Origin: Methylobacterium sp. Leaf91
GTDB lineage: Bacteria > Pseudomonadota > Alphaproteobacteria > Rhizobiales > Beijerinckiaceae
Assembly (NCBI RefSeq): GCF_001422815.1
Contig: NZ_LMMP01000051.1
Location: 978 to 64,977, forward strand
DNA length: 64,000 nt
Reading direction: 5' to 3'
The notes beneath the pieces are model-generated. The model had not been told where the DNA came from. It did not search any database and saw only the letters and a program-made list of their open reading frames with translations. Shown piece after piece: positions 25,126-34,465 of this stretch; the stretch's first letter is position 1, and every line of letters starts with the position of its first letter. Position numbers and translations under genes: made by a program.

Positions 25126-25649
25126 GCCCGGATCGAACGATGACGTCCCTTCTTATTCGTGCCGCCGAACCCGACGATTCCGATGCGATCTGGTCCATCC
25201 TCGAGCCGGTGATCCGGGCGGGCGAGACCTATGCGCTTCCGCGTGACGGATCCCGCAAGGCCATGCTGGACTATTGGTTCGCCCCGGCAAACCAGGTCTT
25301 CATCGCCGTGGACGAGGGCAGGGTGCTCGGTACCTTCATGCTCAAGGCGAACCAGCAGGGTGGCGGGGCCCATGTGGCCAATGCCGGTTTCATGACGCAT
25401 CCCGACGCGGTCGGCCGCGGCATCGCCCGCGCCATGGGACGACACGCCATCGACGATGCCGCCCGGCAGGGCTTCCTGGCAATGCAGTTCAACTTCGTCG
25501 TCGCCAGCAATACCCGCGCGGTAGCCCTGTGGAAGAGCCTCGGCTTCTCGGAACTTGCGCGCCTGCCCGACGCGTTCCGGCATCCGACCCTCGGATTGGT
25601 CGATGCCCTGGTGATGCACCGGAAGCTCGGGACCGACGCCGAATCGTGA
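25122..25649 (+). CDS. GNAT family N-acetyltransferase
   Basis: A 175-residue protein starting MSPDRTMTSLLIRAAEPDDS. GNAT motifs are present: VLGTFMLKANQQGGGAHVAN, the acetyl-CoA loop HPDAVGRGIARAMGRHAID, and SNTRAVALWKSLGFSE before the final strand. It transfers acetyl from acetyl-CoA to an amine; the substrate is unknown. ATG 25122 overlaps the DUF3750 stop by four bases, so translation is coupled; an internal ATG at 25140 is an alternative start. Confidence 0.88.
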   Translation: MSPDRTMTSLLIRAAEPDDSDAIWSILEPVIRAGETYALPRDGSRKAMLDYWFAPANQVFIAVDEGRVLGTFMLKANQQGGGAHVANAGFMTHPDAVGRGIARAMGRHAIDDAARQGFLAMQFNFVVASNTRAVALWKSLGFSELARLPDAFRHPTLGLVDALVMHRKLGTDAES

Positions 25650-25729
25650 AGCGCTCACGCGACCTTTGCGCTCGCGACGGAACCTCGGCTCGCCGGAAAC
25701 CTTGTCGGGTGATTCCTGCAGCGAGCCTC

Positions 25730-25975
25730 ATGCCAGATTCTTCCTTGCCACCCGACGCGACGCCACCCTTGCGCGTCACCGTCGATCTCAACCGTTGCCA
25801 AGCCTATGCTCAGTGCTGCTACGCGGCGCCGGGACATTTCGTGCTGCATGGGCGAGAGGCTTTGTTCTACGACCCCGCTCCCTCTTCCTCCGCCCGTCTC
25901 GCCATCGAGCGCGCTCGGGTGTCCTGCCCGGTCCAGGCGATCCGCGTCGAGGATCCGGAGCGACAGGGCCGATGA
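25730..25975 (+). CDS. [3Fe-4S] ferredoxin of the P450 type
   Basis: An 81-residue electron carrier. The cluster motif is CQAYAQC (Cys23, Cys29; the CxxXxxC form with X = Tyr) with CP at 66-67. That is three ligands rather than four, as in single-cluster ferredoxins that serve bacterial P450s. An extra Cys30 follows directly. The start MPDSSLPPDATPPLRVTVDL leads into the first strand. The stop overlaps the ATG of the ferredoxin reductase (ATGA), which in turn overlaps the P450, making a self-contained electron-transfer operon. Confidence 0.9.
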   Translation: MPDSSLPPDATPPLRVTVDLNRCQAYAQCCYAAPGHFVLHGREALFYDPAPSSSARLAIERARVSCPVQAIRVEDPERQGR

Positions 25976-27282
25976 GAAGCATGGACGCCGAAAGGAAGAA
26001 CACCGGGGGACATACGGTGGTGGTCGGCGCGTCCCTGGCGGGCCTGCGCGGGGCCGAGGCCCTGCGCCGCGCGGGCTTTGCCGGCCGCCTCACCCTTGTC
26101 GGCGATGAGCCACATCGCCCCTACGACCGGCCGCCGCTCTCCAAATCCGCTCTTACGGGCGAGGTGGCGCCCGAAGCGACGGTCCTGCCGAACCTCCACG
26201 CCCTCGCTGCCGATTGGCGGCTCGGCGTGGCCGCCACCGGTCTCGACAGGCAGGCGCGCGAGGTCCGCCTCGCCGACGGTACGACCTTGTCGTATGACCG
26301 GCTTCTCATCGCCACGGGTTCGCGCGCACGATCATGGCCGAACCCGACCGAGGCAGGCCTTGCCGGGGTCCATACCCTGCGCGGGCGCGACGATGCCGCC
26401 GCCCTGCGTCAGGCGCTCGCCCCCGGCCCCAAGCGCGTCCTCATCATCGGCGCGGGTTTCATCGGCTGCGAGGTCGCGGCCTCCTGCCGGGCCCTCGACC
26501 GCGCCGTCACGCTGATCGATCCGGGGCCGGCGCCCCTCGCCCGGATCCTCGGGCAGCCGGTGGGCGAGATCGTCGCTGCCCTGCACCGAGCTCTCGGCGT
26601 CGACCTGCGCAGCCGGACCAAGGTCGCGCGGCTCGAAGGCAATGAGGCAGGCCGGGTGGTCCGGGCCATTCTCGAGGACGGCAATGTAGTCGAAACCGAC
26701 CTCGTGGTGGTGGCGTTGGGCGCGGTGCGCAACACTGAATGGCTGAGTGGATCGGGGCTCGATGCCGGGCCGGGCGGCGTCGTCTGCAACGAGGCCGGCC
26801 ACGCCCTCGACACCGAGGGGCGTCCGGACAGGGCCATCGCCGCGGCCGGCGACGTGGCGCGGTTCCCCCATCCGCTCTTTGACGGACGTCCCGTCGCCCT
26901 TGAACATTGGGGACACGCCGTGGCGCAGGGCGAGCACGCCGGGCGCCTTCTCGCGGGCGAAGCCAATGAAACGGACTATGCCGAGATGCCCGCCTTCTGG
27001 TCGTCCCAGGGCGGGATCACGATCAAGTCGGTCGGCCTCACCGAAGGGGCGGATTCCATGGTCTTCGCGCAGGGGAGCCCGAAGGAGGGCCGCTTCGTCG
27101 TCGTCTACGGCGCGAAAGGCCGCTGCATCGCAGCCGTGTCGTTTGATTCCGCCCGGTGGCTTCCCGCCTATGCCGAGCAGATCGCCGCCCGCGCACCATT
27201 CCCTCCGATCTGCGGTGGAACCGACGAACACAATCTGACGGTGCTGTCGCCGGGCTTTCCCGAGAAACGGACATCGCCATGA
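25972..27282 (+). CDS. FAD-dependent ferredoxin reductase
   Basis: A 436-residue flavoprotein of the putidaredoxin/rhodocoxin reductase type. The FAD-binding GxGxxG-like motif is VVVGASLAGLRGAEALRR near residue 17. RPYDRPPLSK is typical of this family. The NAD(P)H site is VLIIGAGFIGCEVA in the middle. The FAD motif RAIAAAGDVARFPHPLF and the ending reductase domain complete it. It passes electrons from NAD(P)H to the upstream ferredoxin. ATG 25972 overlaps the ferredoxin stop, and its stop overlaps the P450 start. Confidence 0.93.
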   Translation: MRSMDAERKNTGGHTVVVGASLAGLRGAEALRRAGFAGRLTLVGDEPHRPYDRPPLSKSALTGEVAPEATVLPNLHALAADWRLGVAATGLDRQAREVRLADGTTLSYDRLLIATGSRARSWPNPTEAGLAGVHTLRGRDDAAALRQALAPGPKRVLIIGAGFIGCEVAASCRALDRAVTLIDPGPAPLARILGQPVGEIVAALHRALGVDLRSRTKVARLEGNEAGRVVRAILEDGNVVETDLVVVALGAVRNTEWLSGSGLDAGPGGVVCNEAGHALDTEGRPDRAIAAAGDVARFPHPLFDGRPVALEHWGHAVAQGEHAGRLLAGEANETDYAEMPAFWSSQGGITIKSVGLTEGADSMVFAQGSPKEGRFVVVYGAKGRCIAAVSFDSARWLPAYAEQIAARAPFPPICGGTDEHNLTVLSPGFPEKRTSP

Positions 27283-28532
27283 AGACCGGACAGCTGTTCG
27301 AGGCGGTCAAGGACGAGGCGAACCGGGCCGATCCCTATCCGCTCTATGCCCGACTGCGCGAGACGCCCGTCTCACGCCAGGACGACGGCATCTATGTGGT
27401 CTCGACCCATGCGGCGATCACGAGCCTCCTGCACGATCCGCGGATCAGTTCGGAGACACTGCCGCCGAGCGAACGCCCCCGGACTGGTAATCCGTTCTCG
27501 GACTGGATCGTCAACCCGGTCAAGGACCACCTCACCAACACCCATCGCCCCTTCATCTTCCGCGATCCACCGGATCACGACAGGTTGCGGATGGCCGTGA
27601 TGGGGCAATTCACCCATCAGCGCGTTCATGCCATGCGCGGGCGCTCGCATGACCTCGTGGCCGACCTCCTGGACAAGCAGAGCGATGCGACGAGCTTCGA
27701 CCTCGTCTGCGACCTCGCCTATCCGCTTCCCGTCACGGTGATCTGCGAAATGCTCGGCGTGCCGCCGGAGGACGAGCCGCAATTCCACGGCTGGGCGACG
27801 CAGCTCGCCTCGGCCCTCGAACCGGACAACCTCGGCAACGAAGAGGCACGAGCGAAGAACATCATCACCTTCGACGAGATCTCCACCTACATGCGTGGCC
27901 TCATCAAGGAAAAGCGCCGACATCCGCAAGACGACATGCTGTCGGGCCTGAGTGCCGGTTCCGGGCCAGGCGGCGAACCGGGGATGGGCGAAGTCGACCT
28001 CATCGCCAGCGCCATCCTGCTGCTGGTGGCCGGGCACGAAACCACCGTGAACCTCATCGCCAACAGCACGCTGGCTCTGGTGCGCCACCCCGATATCCTC
28101 GCGCGGCTCGCCGGCGAGCCGGACCTCGCGCCGCGTCTGATCGAAGAGATGCTGCGCTACGACCCACCGGTGCATTTCCGGACAAGGCGGGCATTGAGCG
28201 CCATCGACATCGCCGGCATCACCATCCCGGAGGGTGCCGACATTGTCCTCCTCCTCGCCTCCGGAAATCGCGACCCGGCGGTGTTCTGCGATCCGGACCG
28301 GTTCGATCCGGATCGCCCCGATATCCGTCATTTCGGCTTCGGCGGCGGACTCCATTATTGCGCGGGCGCGCCGCTCGCCCGGTTCGAGGCCGAGGCGGCC
28401 CTGGTGGCGCTGGCACAACGCCTCGTCCATCCGCGTCTGATCGACGATCCGCCTCCCTATCGCTCGGGCGCTGCCTTGCGCGGGCCCATGCATCTTCGGC
28501 TTGCCATCGATGGAGTGGCACCTCGGCGCTGA
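27279..28532 (+). CDS. Cytochrome P450
   Basis: A 417-residue soluble P450. I-helix oxygen-activation motif AGHETT is at 251-256, the K-helix ExxR is Glu290-Arg293, and the heme loop FGFGGGLHYCAGAPLAR (352-368) has the axial Cys361. PVHFRTRRAL after the K helix is normal. It inserts one oxygen atom into an unknown organic substrate using electrons from the adjacent ferredoxin and reductase. The length and layout fit soluble bacterial P450s; the CYP family cannot be assigned without alignment. ATG overlaps the reductase stop by four bases. Confidence 0.95.
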   Translation: MKTGQLFEAVKDEANRADPYPLYARLRETPVSRQDDGIYVVSTHAAITSLLHDPRISSETLPPSERPRTGNPFSDWIVNPVKDHLTNTHRPFIFRDPPDHDRLRMAVMGQFTHQRVHAMRGRSHDLVADLLDKQSDATSFDLVCDLAYPLPVTVICEMLGVPPEDEPQFHGWATQLASALEPDNLGNEEARAKNIITFDEISTYMRGLIKEKRRHPQDDMLSGLSAGSGPGGEPGMGEVDLIASAILLLVAGHETTVNLIANSTLALVRHPDILARLAGEPDLAPRLIEEMLRYDPPVHFRTRRALSAIDIAGITIPEGADIVLLLASGNRDPAVFCDPDRFDPDRPDIRHFGFGGGLHYCAGAPLARFEAEAALVALAQRLVHPRLIDDPPPYRSGAALRGPMHLRLAIDGVAPRR

Positions 28533-28700
28533 GGCCGCGAGCATGCGCGGGGGCGATTGAGGCCTTGCCGCCACACCGTGTCCGAAAAGCCAGAGCGATG
28601 CGCCTTTCCCCTCTCGGTCGTCCCGCATTGCCTTGCCGTCAGCGCAATTGGCGGTGACGCAGCGGTCTATTGCCGATGTCCCCGCCGGGAAGAGAGATCG

Positions 28701-29294
28701 ATGCCGCGTCAGTTCCTGTCGACCGTTGCCCTCGTCGCCCTTGCCGCAGGCCTCGGCGCCTGCAGCTCGTCGCGCCTCGATGGGCCGAGCCGCGGCAGCC
28801 GTGCCGGTCTCGGTGCCCAGGCCGCTCTCGAGCCGGCCGCACCGGCCATGCCCGCCGGTCCGGTGACCTCTTCCCCCCTTGCTCCTCCACCAGGCGCCAG
28901 CGCCGCCCCTGTCGACGCCCCGCCTCCGGTCGGCACGGACGTGGCCGTCGCGCCTGCCCCGGTCGTTGCCGAGCCGGTCTACGTGCCACCGCCGGCTCCG
29001 CCGGTCGTGTCGAGCGGTCGCTCCTCGGTGGTGGGAAGCTGGAACGCCAGGGACGCCACGGGCTCGACTTGCAAGGTCTCCCTGTCGAGCGCCCCCGCCC
29101 TCGACCTCTACAAGGCGAATGCGTCCGGTTGCGCCAACAAGGATCTGGCGAAGGTCACCGCCTGGGATTACCGCGACGGCGAGGTCTATCTCTACCAGCC
29201 AGGCGGCACCGTGACGGCCCGCCTGCGCCAGGGCGGCGGGGCGCTGGACGGTGCGCTTTCCAAGTCCGGCGCGTCGCTGGCATTGGCGCGGTAG
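28701..29294 (+). CDS. Lipoprotein with a protease-inhibitor (AprI/Inh) domain
   Basis: A 197-residue lipoprotein. The lipobox LGAC gives Cys21 as the acylated residue. A long Pro/Ala/Val linker (about 25-105) follows, then an Inh-type beta barrel (VVGSWNARDATGSTCKVSLS, LYKANASGC, AWDYRDGEVYLYQPGG). The two cysteines match the disulfide of AprI/Inh metalloprotease inhibitors. It probably sits on the periplasmic face of the outer membrane and guards against metalloproteases. AGAGAG precedes ATG 28701. The linker length is unusual and could let it reach through the periplasm. Confidence 0.82.
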   Translation: MPRQFLSTVALVALAAGLGACSSSRLDGPSRGSRAGLGAQAALEPAAPAMPAGPVTSSPLAPPPGASAAPVDAPPPVGTDVAVAPAPVVAEPVYVPPPAPPVVSSGRSSVVGSWNARDATGSTCKVSLSSAPALDLYKANASGCANKDLAKVTAWDYRDGEVYLYQPGGTVTARLRQGGGALDGALSKSGASLALAR

Positions 29295-29370
29295 GGCCTT
29301 ATCCGGCACTCGACAGAGGCCACCTAAAGCCCTGCGGATGCACAGGTTTCGGGAGGCGGCCCGAGCCCCC

Positions 29371-31125
29371 TCAAGGCGTGACCCGTAGCCCCAGCAGCCA
29401 AGTATTGGCACTGAAGCTCGACCCAGCGGAACTGCTGTCGATCTGCTGGTAGATGTAGCTGCCGCGCAGGGAGAGCCAGCGGTTGAAGCGGTAGTCGAGC
29501 CGTGCGGTGGCTGAGAAACCACGCTCGGTGATGTTGACCCGGTCGTAGTCGCTGGCGAGGTAACCGCCGCCCAGCGTGATCGACAGGTTGCGCAGGAGGT
29601 CGTGCTGCACCTCCAGCGTCACCGCCTTGGTCAGCACGCCGCTCGATCCCGGGACGGCGGTTTCGATGATGCCGGTGGCCGCGTTGAGCCGCACCGTGGT
29701 GAGCGGGCTCGCCGTCCAGATCAGGGCCGCATTGATGATCGGCGCGGTGAGGTCCTTCAGGCCCGGATCGACATAGGTCCGATGCTGGAGACCCGCCGAG
29801 ACCTCGCCGTTGATGAAACGGGTGAGCGCCACGCGCGCGCCGCCCGTGACCGTGATGCCATCGGAATTCCGGCGGATCCCGTTGGAATCCGTGCGCAGGT
29901 CATAGACGCGGGTATCGGCCAGGACGTCGACGAAGGGCGAGATGACGGGCGAGATCTCGTAGGAGGCGCGCAGCCTCAGCCCGTACTGGTTCAGGTTGCG
30001 GTCGCTCTGGTTCAGGATCGCCCCGTTGGAGAGCGTCGCGCTCTCGAACTCCGACCGGTCGATGAGGCCCCGCAGGGAGACCTGGAGACGGTTGAACGTC
30101 TCGGTGACACCGATCGTCGTGCCGTAACTCGCCACGATCGGGCGGTTCGAGAGCGTGGCATTGATGTCGGGCGAGCCCGGCCGCTGCGTGTCGACGAGGA
30201 AGCGGGTCTCCACATCGACGGTGGTGCTGCGGTTGGCGTCGAGGCGCAGGCGAACGGTACCCGCGCCGTTGGGCCGGCTGGCGGCCTGGTTGTCAGGGAA
30301 GTCGAGATAGCCGCCGCGGAGTTCGCCCGCGAGTTCGTGCGAGGACCAGTCGCTGCGGAAGGCGAGTTCGCCCTCGGTGCGCAGGGCGAGCGACCCCTTG
30401 GCGCGGTTGGGCGTGACCTGGTCCGGATTGGTGTCGTAGCCCACGCTCTGCTGGAACACCGGCAGGAAGGTGAAGGTCCCGAGCTTGATGCCGAGGGGGG
30501 CATAGGCCTCGTCCACCACCAGCGGCCTGCGCAGGGCCGAGCCGAGGAAAGCACCCGGCGTGCTGATCCCGGCGAGCGGTAGCAGGGTCAGGGACGGCGC
30601 CAGGGGCGGGGCGGGTGACGGGGTCGGCAGCGGCGCGCCGACGACGGCGTTGCGGATCACCGGGGTCAGGCGCAGGTCCGGCGACGGTGTCCGTACGATG
30701 GAACGGACCGGCCGCGTCGTCGCCACGCCGAAACGACGAGGTGGGATCGCGCGCAGGCGCAAGAGATCGGTGGGATTGCGGTTGTTGCCGGCGCTCGAAG
30801 CCACAGGCGGAACGGGCGAAGGGGAGCGCCGCCGGGCAGCGGTGCCGGCCGAACCATCGTCCGTCTGCGAAAAAGCGCCGTCGCTTGGGGAGGCGGCACC
30901 CGTCGATGCATCGCCGGACGCGCCGCTCCCACGCAGGGTCGGACCACCCGTGGTACCGGCACCCGTGGCGGAGGAGGGATTCGTGCTGCCGAAAGTCGGG
31001 GTAGCAAGCTGTGTCGCCGGGCGCGACTGGGCCTGCGCCTGCACCCCCGGCAAGGCGACGGCGGCCGTCAGGATCAGGCTACGAAGCCCCGTCCTGTGCC
31101 ATCCTGCGGTCGGCCCTGCACGCAT
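29371..31125 (-). CDS. Outer-membrane beta-barrel protein (BBP2-type)
   Basis: A 584-residue protein if ATG 31125 is the start (MRAGPTAGWHRTGLRSLILT, cleavage near QAQA); a GTG at 31182 would add 19 residues. Residues about 30-200 are a low-complexity Ser/Thr/Pro/Gly region. The C-terminal ~370 residues form a putative barrel of the BBP2 type: FLPVFQQSVGYDTNPDQ, SDWSSHELAGELRGGYLDF, and the final RFNRWLSLRGSYIYQQ and WLLGLRVTP. Such barrels are often found in exopolysaccharide loci, and the flanking genes agree. The direct substrate is unknown. Confidence 0.82.
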   Translation of the reverse strand: MRAGPTAGWHRTGLRSLILTAAVALPGVQAQAQSRPATQLATPTFGSTNPSSATGAGTTGGPTLRGSGASGDASTGAASPSDGAFSQTDDGSAGTAARRRSPSPVPPVASSAGNNRNPTDLLRLRAIPPRRFGVATTRPVRSIVRTPSPDLRLTPVIRNAVVGAPLPTPSPAPPLAPSLTLLPLAGISTPGAFLGSALRRPLVVDEAYAPLGIKLGTFTFLPVFQQSVGYDTNPDQVTPNRAKGSLALRTEGELAFRSDWSSHELAGELRGGYLDFPDNQAASRPNGAGTVRLRLDANRSTTVDVETRFLVDTQRPGSPDINATLSNRPIVASYGTTIGVTETFNRLQVSLRGLIDRSEFESATLSNGAILNQSDRNLNQYGLRLRASYEISPVISPFVDVLADTRVYDLRTDSNGIRRNSDGITVTGGARVALTRFINGEVSAGLQHRTYVDPGLKDLTAPIINAALIWTASPLTTVRLNAATGIIETAVPGSSGVLTKAVTLEVQHDLLRNLSITLGGGYLASDYDRVNITERGFSATARLDYRFNRWLSLRGSYIYQQIDSSSAGSSFSANTWLLGLRVTP

Positions 31126-31466
31126 CCCGGACGACTGTCTCTCCGCGGCCCTGGCGTCGAACGTCTCGCGCGACAAGACCACTGCCCGGGGTGTTTCTCG
31201 GACGTCCCTTCACGCATCCCGGACCGGCGCGACGGACGCGGCGGCCAAAGATCGCCCCAGAGGATCGCCCACGTCCAAGACGCACGGCCCTTACATCGGG
31301 ACGGCTCCTCGCCGACCCCAACGTGGTAAAAGAACAGGGTTAGCGTTGTCTTAAGGACGGGGCGCCGAAGGGGCTAAAGTCGTTCACGCCCGTGATCGGC
31401 TCACGGCGCGAACGCTCCCGGCCATAAGGGCGAAAAGACGGACGATCCAGGGCGCTGAGCCCTGCT
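31126..31466. other. Intergenic stretch upstream of the barrel gene
   Basis: About 340 bases, of which the part up to 31182 could be coding if the GTG start is used. No other gene is seen. It should hold the barrel promoter; no box is assigned. Confidence 0.35.
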
Positions 31467-31673
31467 TCACCAGGTTACGGACGAGCCAGGCGCGGCGCGC
31501 TCCATGGCGTTCAGGACGTCGACCAGTGCGTCGGCCGCAGCGAAGGCAAGCCCGACCTGCCGGACACCATTCACCAATGCCGGGCGGCCGGTCTTGGTGT
31601 CGAACACTGTCCAAAGGTCGAGGCTCCGATCATCTGATCGGAGGTCGTAGGTGATACGGCAATCGATGAACAT
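31467..31673 (-). CDS. Small hypothetical protein
   Basis: A 68-residue product from ATG 31673, preceded by GGAACAGAG at correct spacing; an in-frame start at 31757 would add 28 polar residues. The sequence MFIDCRITYDLRSDDRSLDL followed by WTVFDTKTGRPALVNGV and GLAFAAADALVDVLNAME has alternating strands and one helix like a small folded domain. No motif or signal peptide is seen. Function unknown. Confidence 0.55.
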   Translation of the reverse strand: MFIDCRITYDLRSDDRSLDLWTVFDTKTGRPALVNGVRQVGLAFAAADALVDVLNAMERAAPGSSVTW

Positions 31674-31849
31674 CTCTGTTCCATAGGAATCCCGGGTAAG
31701 GTCGAGCCCGTCGGTCCTGGGAACACTAGCATCCCGCCCATTGCTGCCATCCCCCATTTGGGGGATGAGGGACCTCCCGCTAGCAGCCGGATCCCCGACA
31801 GGACGCTGTCCATCTGCAATGCCGTCGCCGCGGGGGTGTCTGGTTCGTA

Positions 31850-32851
31850 TCAGCCGAGCCGGTGATAGGCCTTGAACCAGCGCACGAAGGCCGGGATGCC
31901 GATTTCGATCGGCGTCGTCGGGGCATAGCCGAGGTCACGGGAGATGGCGCTGAGATCGGCATAGGTCTCCCTCACGTCGCCGGACTGCATCGGCTCGGAC
32001 CGACGGATCGCCGGACGCCCGCAAGCTTCCTCCAGCACGTCGATCATGCGCAGAAGCGGCACCGACGTGTTGTTGCCGATGTTGTAGAGCCGGTGCGGCG
32101 CATGACTGCCGCCCGCCTTCTCCGCGCCGTCATCGGGCGGCGGATTGTCGAGGCAGGCGAGGATGCCGGCGACGATGTCATCGATATAGGTGAAATCCCG
32201 CCGCATCGCACCGTCGTTGAACACACGGATCGGCTCGCCCGCGAAGATGGCTTTGGCGAACAGCCACAAGGCCATGTCGGGCCGTCCCCACGGCCCGTAG
32301 ACGGTGAAGAAGCGCAGGCCCGTCTGGGGCAGGCGATAAAGATGGGCGTAGGTCTCGCTCATCAACTCGTCCGCTTTCTTTGTGGCGGCATAGAGCGAGA
32401 CCGGATGGTCGACACGGTCCTCGACCCGGAAGGGCAGGGAGGTATTGCCGCCATAGACCGAGGAGGACGAGGCATAGGCGAGATGCGCCACACCCCGGTG
32501 GCGCGCGAATTCCAGAATGTTGAGGTGACCGACCACGTTGGCCTGAACGTAGGCGCGCGGGTTCTCGATGGAGTAGCGCACCCCGGCCTGCGCCCCGAGA
32601 TGGACGATCCTGTCGATCCCATGCCCGTCCAGCCCCCTGTCCAGGGCCTCGTGATCGGAGAAGTCGAGGGGAAGGAAGCGGAACGAGTCGCCCCGGCGCG
32701 TCGCGATATCGGTAATCCGGTCACGCTTGAGTGCGACCGAATAATAATCATTGAGATTGTCGATGCCGAAGACCGTCTCGCCACGTGCGAGCAAGCGATC
32801 GGCCACATGGTAACCGATGAAGCCCGCCGCTCCGGTCACGAGAATCGCCAT
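31850..32851 (-). CDS. NAD-dependent sugar-nucleotide epimerase (UDP-glucuronate 4-epimerase type)
   Basis: A 333-residue extended SDR enzyme. The NAD site GAAGFIG is at 7-13, with GIDNLNDYY after the second strand. The catalytic Ser lies in ASSSSVYGG (about 127-135) and the YxxxK pair is Tyr154/Lys158. RRDFTYIDDIVAGI in the C-terminal half is typical of epimerases acting on UDP-hexuronic acids. It would interconvert UDP-glucuronate and UDP-galacturonate as donor sugar for the adjacent glycosyltransferases. The start at 32851 is chosen because MAILVTGAAG is the usual N-terminus. Confidence 0.88.
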   Translation of the reverse strand: MAILVTGAAGFIGYHVADRLLARGETVFGIDNLNDYYSVALKRDRITDIATRRGDSFRFLPLDFSDHEALDRGLDGHGIDRIVHLGAQAGVRYSIENPRAYVQANVVGHLNILEFARHRGVAHLAYASSSSVYGGNTSLPFRVEDRVDHPVSLYAATKKADELMSETYAHLYRLPQTGLRFFTVYGPWGRPDMALWLFAKAIFAGEPIRVFNDGAMRRDFTYIDDIVAGILACLDNPPPDDGAEKAGGSHAPHRLYNIGNNTSVPLLRMIDVLEEACGRPAIRRSEPMQSGDVRETYADLSAISRDLGYAPTTPIEIGIPAFVRWFKAYHRLG

Positions 32852-32921
32852 TTCGGGTCGAGGCCTCATCGTGGTCCGAACCGCCTGCCGACGAGGCCGG
32901 CGGCGGTCCGGAAAGGTTCGT

Positions 32922-34235
32922 TCAGAGTCGCTCGTAGAGTTCCTTGAGGCGGCCGCGATAGATCTCGGGGCTATACTTCGCCGCCTGGACCTTGCCCATC
33001 TCGGAGAGGCGCCCGCGCAGATCCGCATCCGAATCCACGGCGCGGATCGCGTCGGCGATGTCGCGGGCATCGTAGGGATTGATCAACAGGGCGGCATCGC
33101 CGGCGACCTCCGGCGTCGAGCCCTCCTTGGAGGTGATGACCGGGGTGCCGAGCAGCATGCTCTCCAACACCGGCAGGCCGAAGCCTTCGTAGAGGGAGGG
33201 GAACACCACGCCCTTGGCGCCGCGGATGAGACTGACGAGAAGGGAGAACGGCGCGTAGTCGAACCGCCGGATGCGGTCGCGCTGGTAGGTCATGTTGTCG
33301 ATCTGTTCGAGATACGAGTTCGTCGTCGGATTGATGAACTTGAACTCGACATCCGATTTCCAGGCCGCGCCGCCGACGATGACGAGAGGCGCCGAGACCT
33401 GGCTGGCAAGATAGGCTTCGACGAGGCGGCCGACATTCTTCTTGGGCTCGATGGCGCCAAAGAACAGGAAATAGCCCTTATAGGGCAAGCCGAACGCGCC
33501 CTCGATCTCGCGACGGACCACGTCTTCGGGCTTCTCGGCGAACTTCTTCGGGATTTCCACCGACTGGTAGGTGTTGGTGATCCGGTGCTCGGGGCAGCCG
33601 AGCAGGTTGATGATGTCGCGGCGCGAGGTCTCGGACACGGTGACGATGTGATCGGCATCCTTCACGATGCGCCGCATCAGGCGCAGGTAACGCCGCTTGA
33701 TGTCGCCGGTTGTGAAGGGCAGGCGCAGGGGCACGAGGTCGTGCAGGGTGTAGATGTTCTTGGCGCCCGGAATCCGGATCGGCAGAGGATAGGTCCAATG
33801 CATGATGTCGGGCGTGCGCAGGCCGCTGACGCGTAGCGTGCGGTTGTAGGTCTTGAAATAGCTGAGCGAGACGTCGAACAGATTCACGCTGTTCCAGATC
33901 TGATCGAAATACGGCATCCGCGCTTCGAACGTCTTGCTGATGACGGTGCCGGTGATCGGCACTTTCACCGCACGCCGCCCGAGAGGTGAGGTGAGCTGGT
34001 CGCGGATATAGCGCAGGATCACCAGCCATTGGGGCGGGGTACCGACCGCCGGATCGAAGAACGAGATCTCGCGCAGGAGCGGATCGATGCCTGGCGAGGC
34101 GCGGGTCCCGTAGAGGACATCGGTCCGATAGCCGAGCTCGTGCAACTCGTAGCTCAGGTTGCGGGCATAGGTGGCGACGCCGGTACCCTTCTCCAGCCCG
34201 AGGTTATACCCATCCAGCATCACACTTTTAGGCAT
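32922..34235 (-). CDS. Glycosyltransferase family 4
   Basis: A 437-residue GT-B fold enzyme. The N-terminal glycine loop is LGLEKGTGVATYARNL. FFGAIEPKKNVGRLVEAYL starts the donor domain. The C-terminal nucleotide-sugar motif LYEGFGLPVLESM carries the E-x7-E pair Glu350/Glu358. It transfers a sugar from a nucleotide donor to an acceptor during surface polysaccharide synthesis. Start MPKSVMLDGYN at 34235 is chosen as the beginning of the Rossmann domain. The spacing of 70 bases to the epimerase gene suggests one operon. Confidence 0.9.
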   Translation of the reverse strand: MPKSVMLDGYNLGLEKGTGVATYARNLSYELHELGYRTDVLYGTRASPGIDPLLREISFFDPAVGTPPQWLVILRYIRDQLTSPLGRRAVKVPITGTVISKTFEARMPYFDQIWNSVNLFDVSLSYFKTYNRTLRVSGLRTPDIMHWTYPLPIRIPGAKNIYTLHDLVPLRLPFTTGDIKRRYLRLMRRIVKDADHIVTVSETSRRDIINLLGCPEHRITNTYQSVEIPKKFAEKPEDVVRREIEGAFGLPYKGYFLFFGAIEPKKNVGRLVEAYLASQVSAPLVIVGGAAWKSDVEFKFINPTTNSYLEQIDNMTYQRDRIRRFDYAPFSLLVSLIRGAKGVVFPSLYEGFGLPVLESMLLGTPVITSKEGSTPEVAGDAALLINPYDARDIADAIRAVDSDADLRGRLSEMGKVQAAKYSPEIYRGRLKELYERL

Positions 34236-34465
34236 TCCAGACTTCCTTGGATGGTTCTGCGATGGGTCGTTGGCGACAAGGATAGAAGACTCGGACCAAA
34301 TGAAAGAGTTGGACCAAGTGCCGTCTTCGCGTCGGCGGCCCGGGTCCATGACGGAAGCATTTCGTTCCTGCTCCCCGGGCGGTGACGTCTCCGAAAGGGA
34401 CGGAGTTCAGCTCTCCCAGATCGCCGCGTGGACGACGATATGACGCGTTCCGCGGAGCCGGAAGC

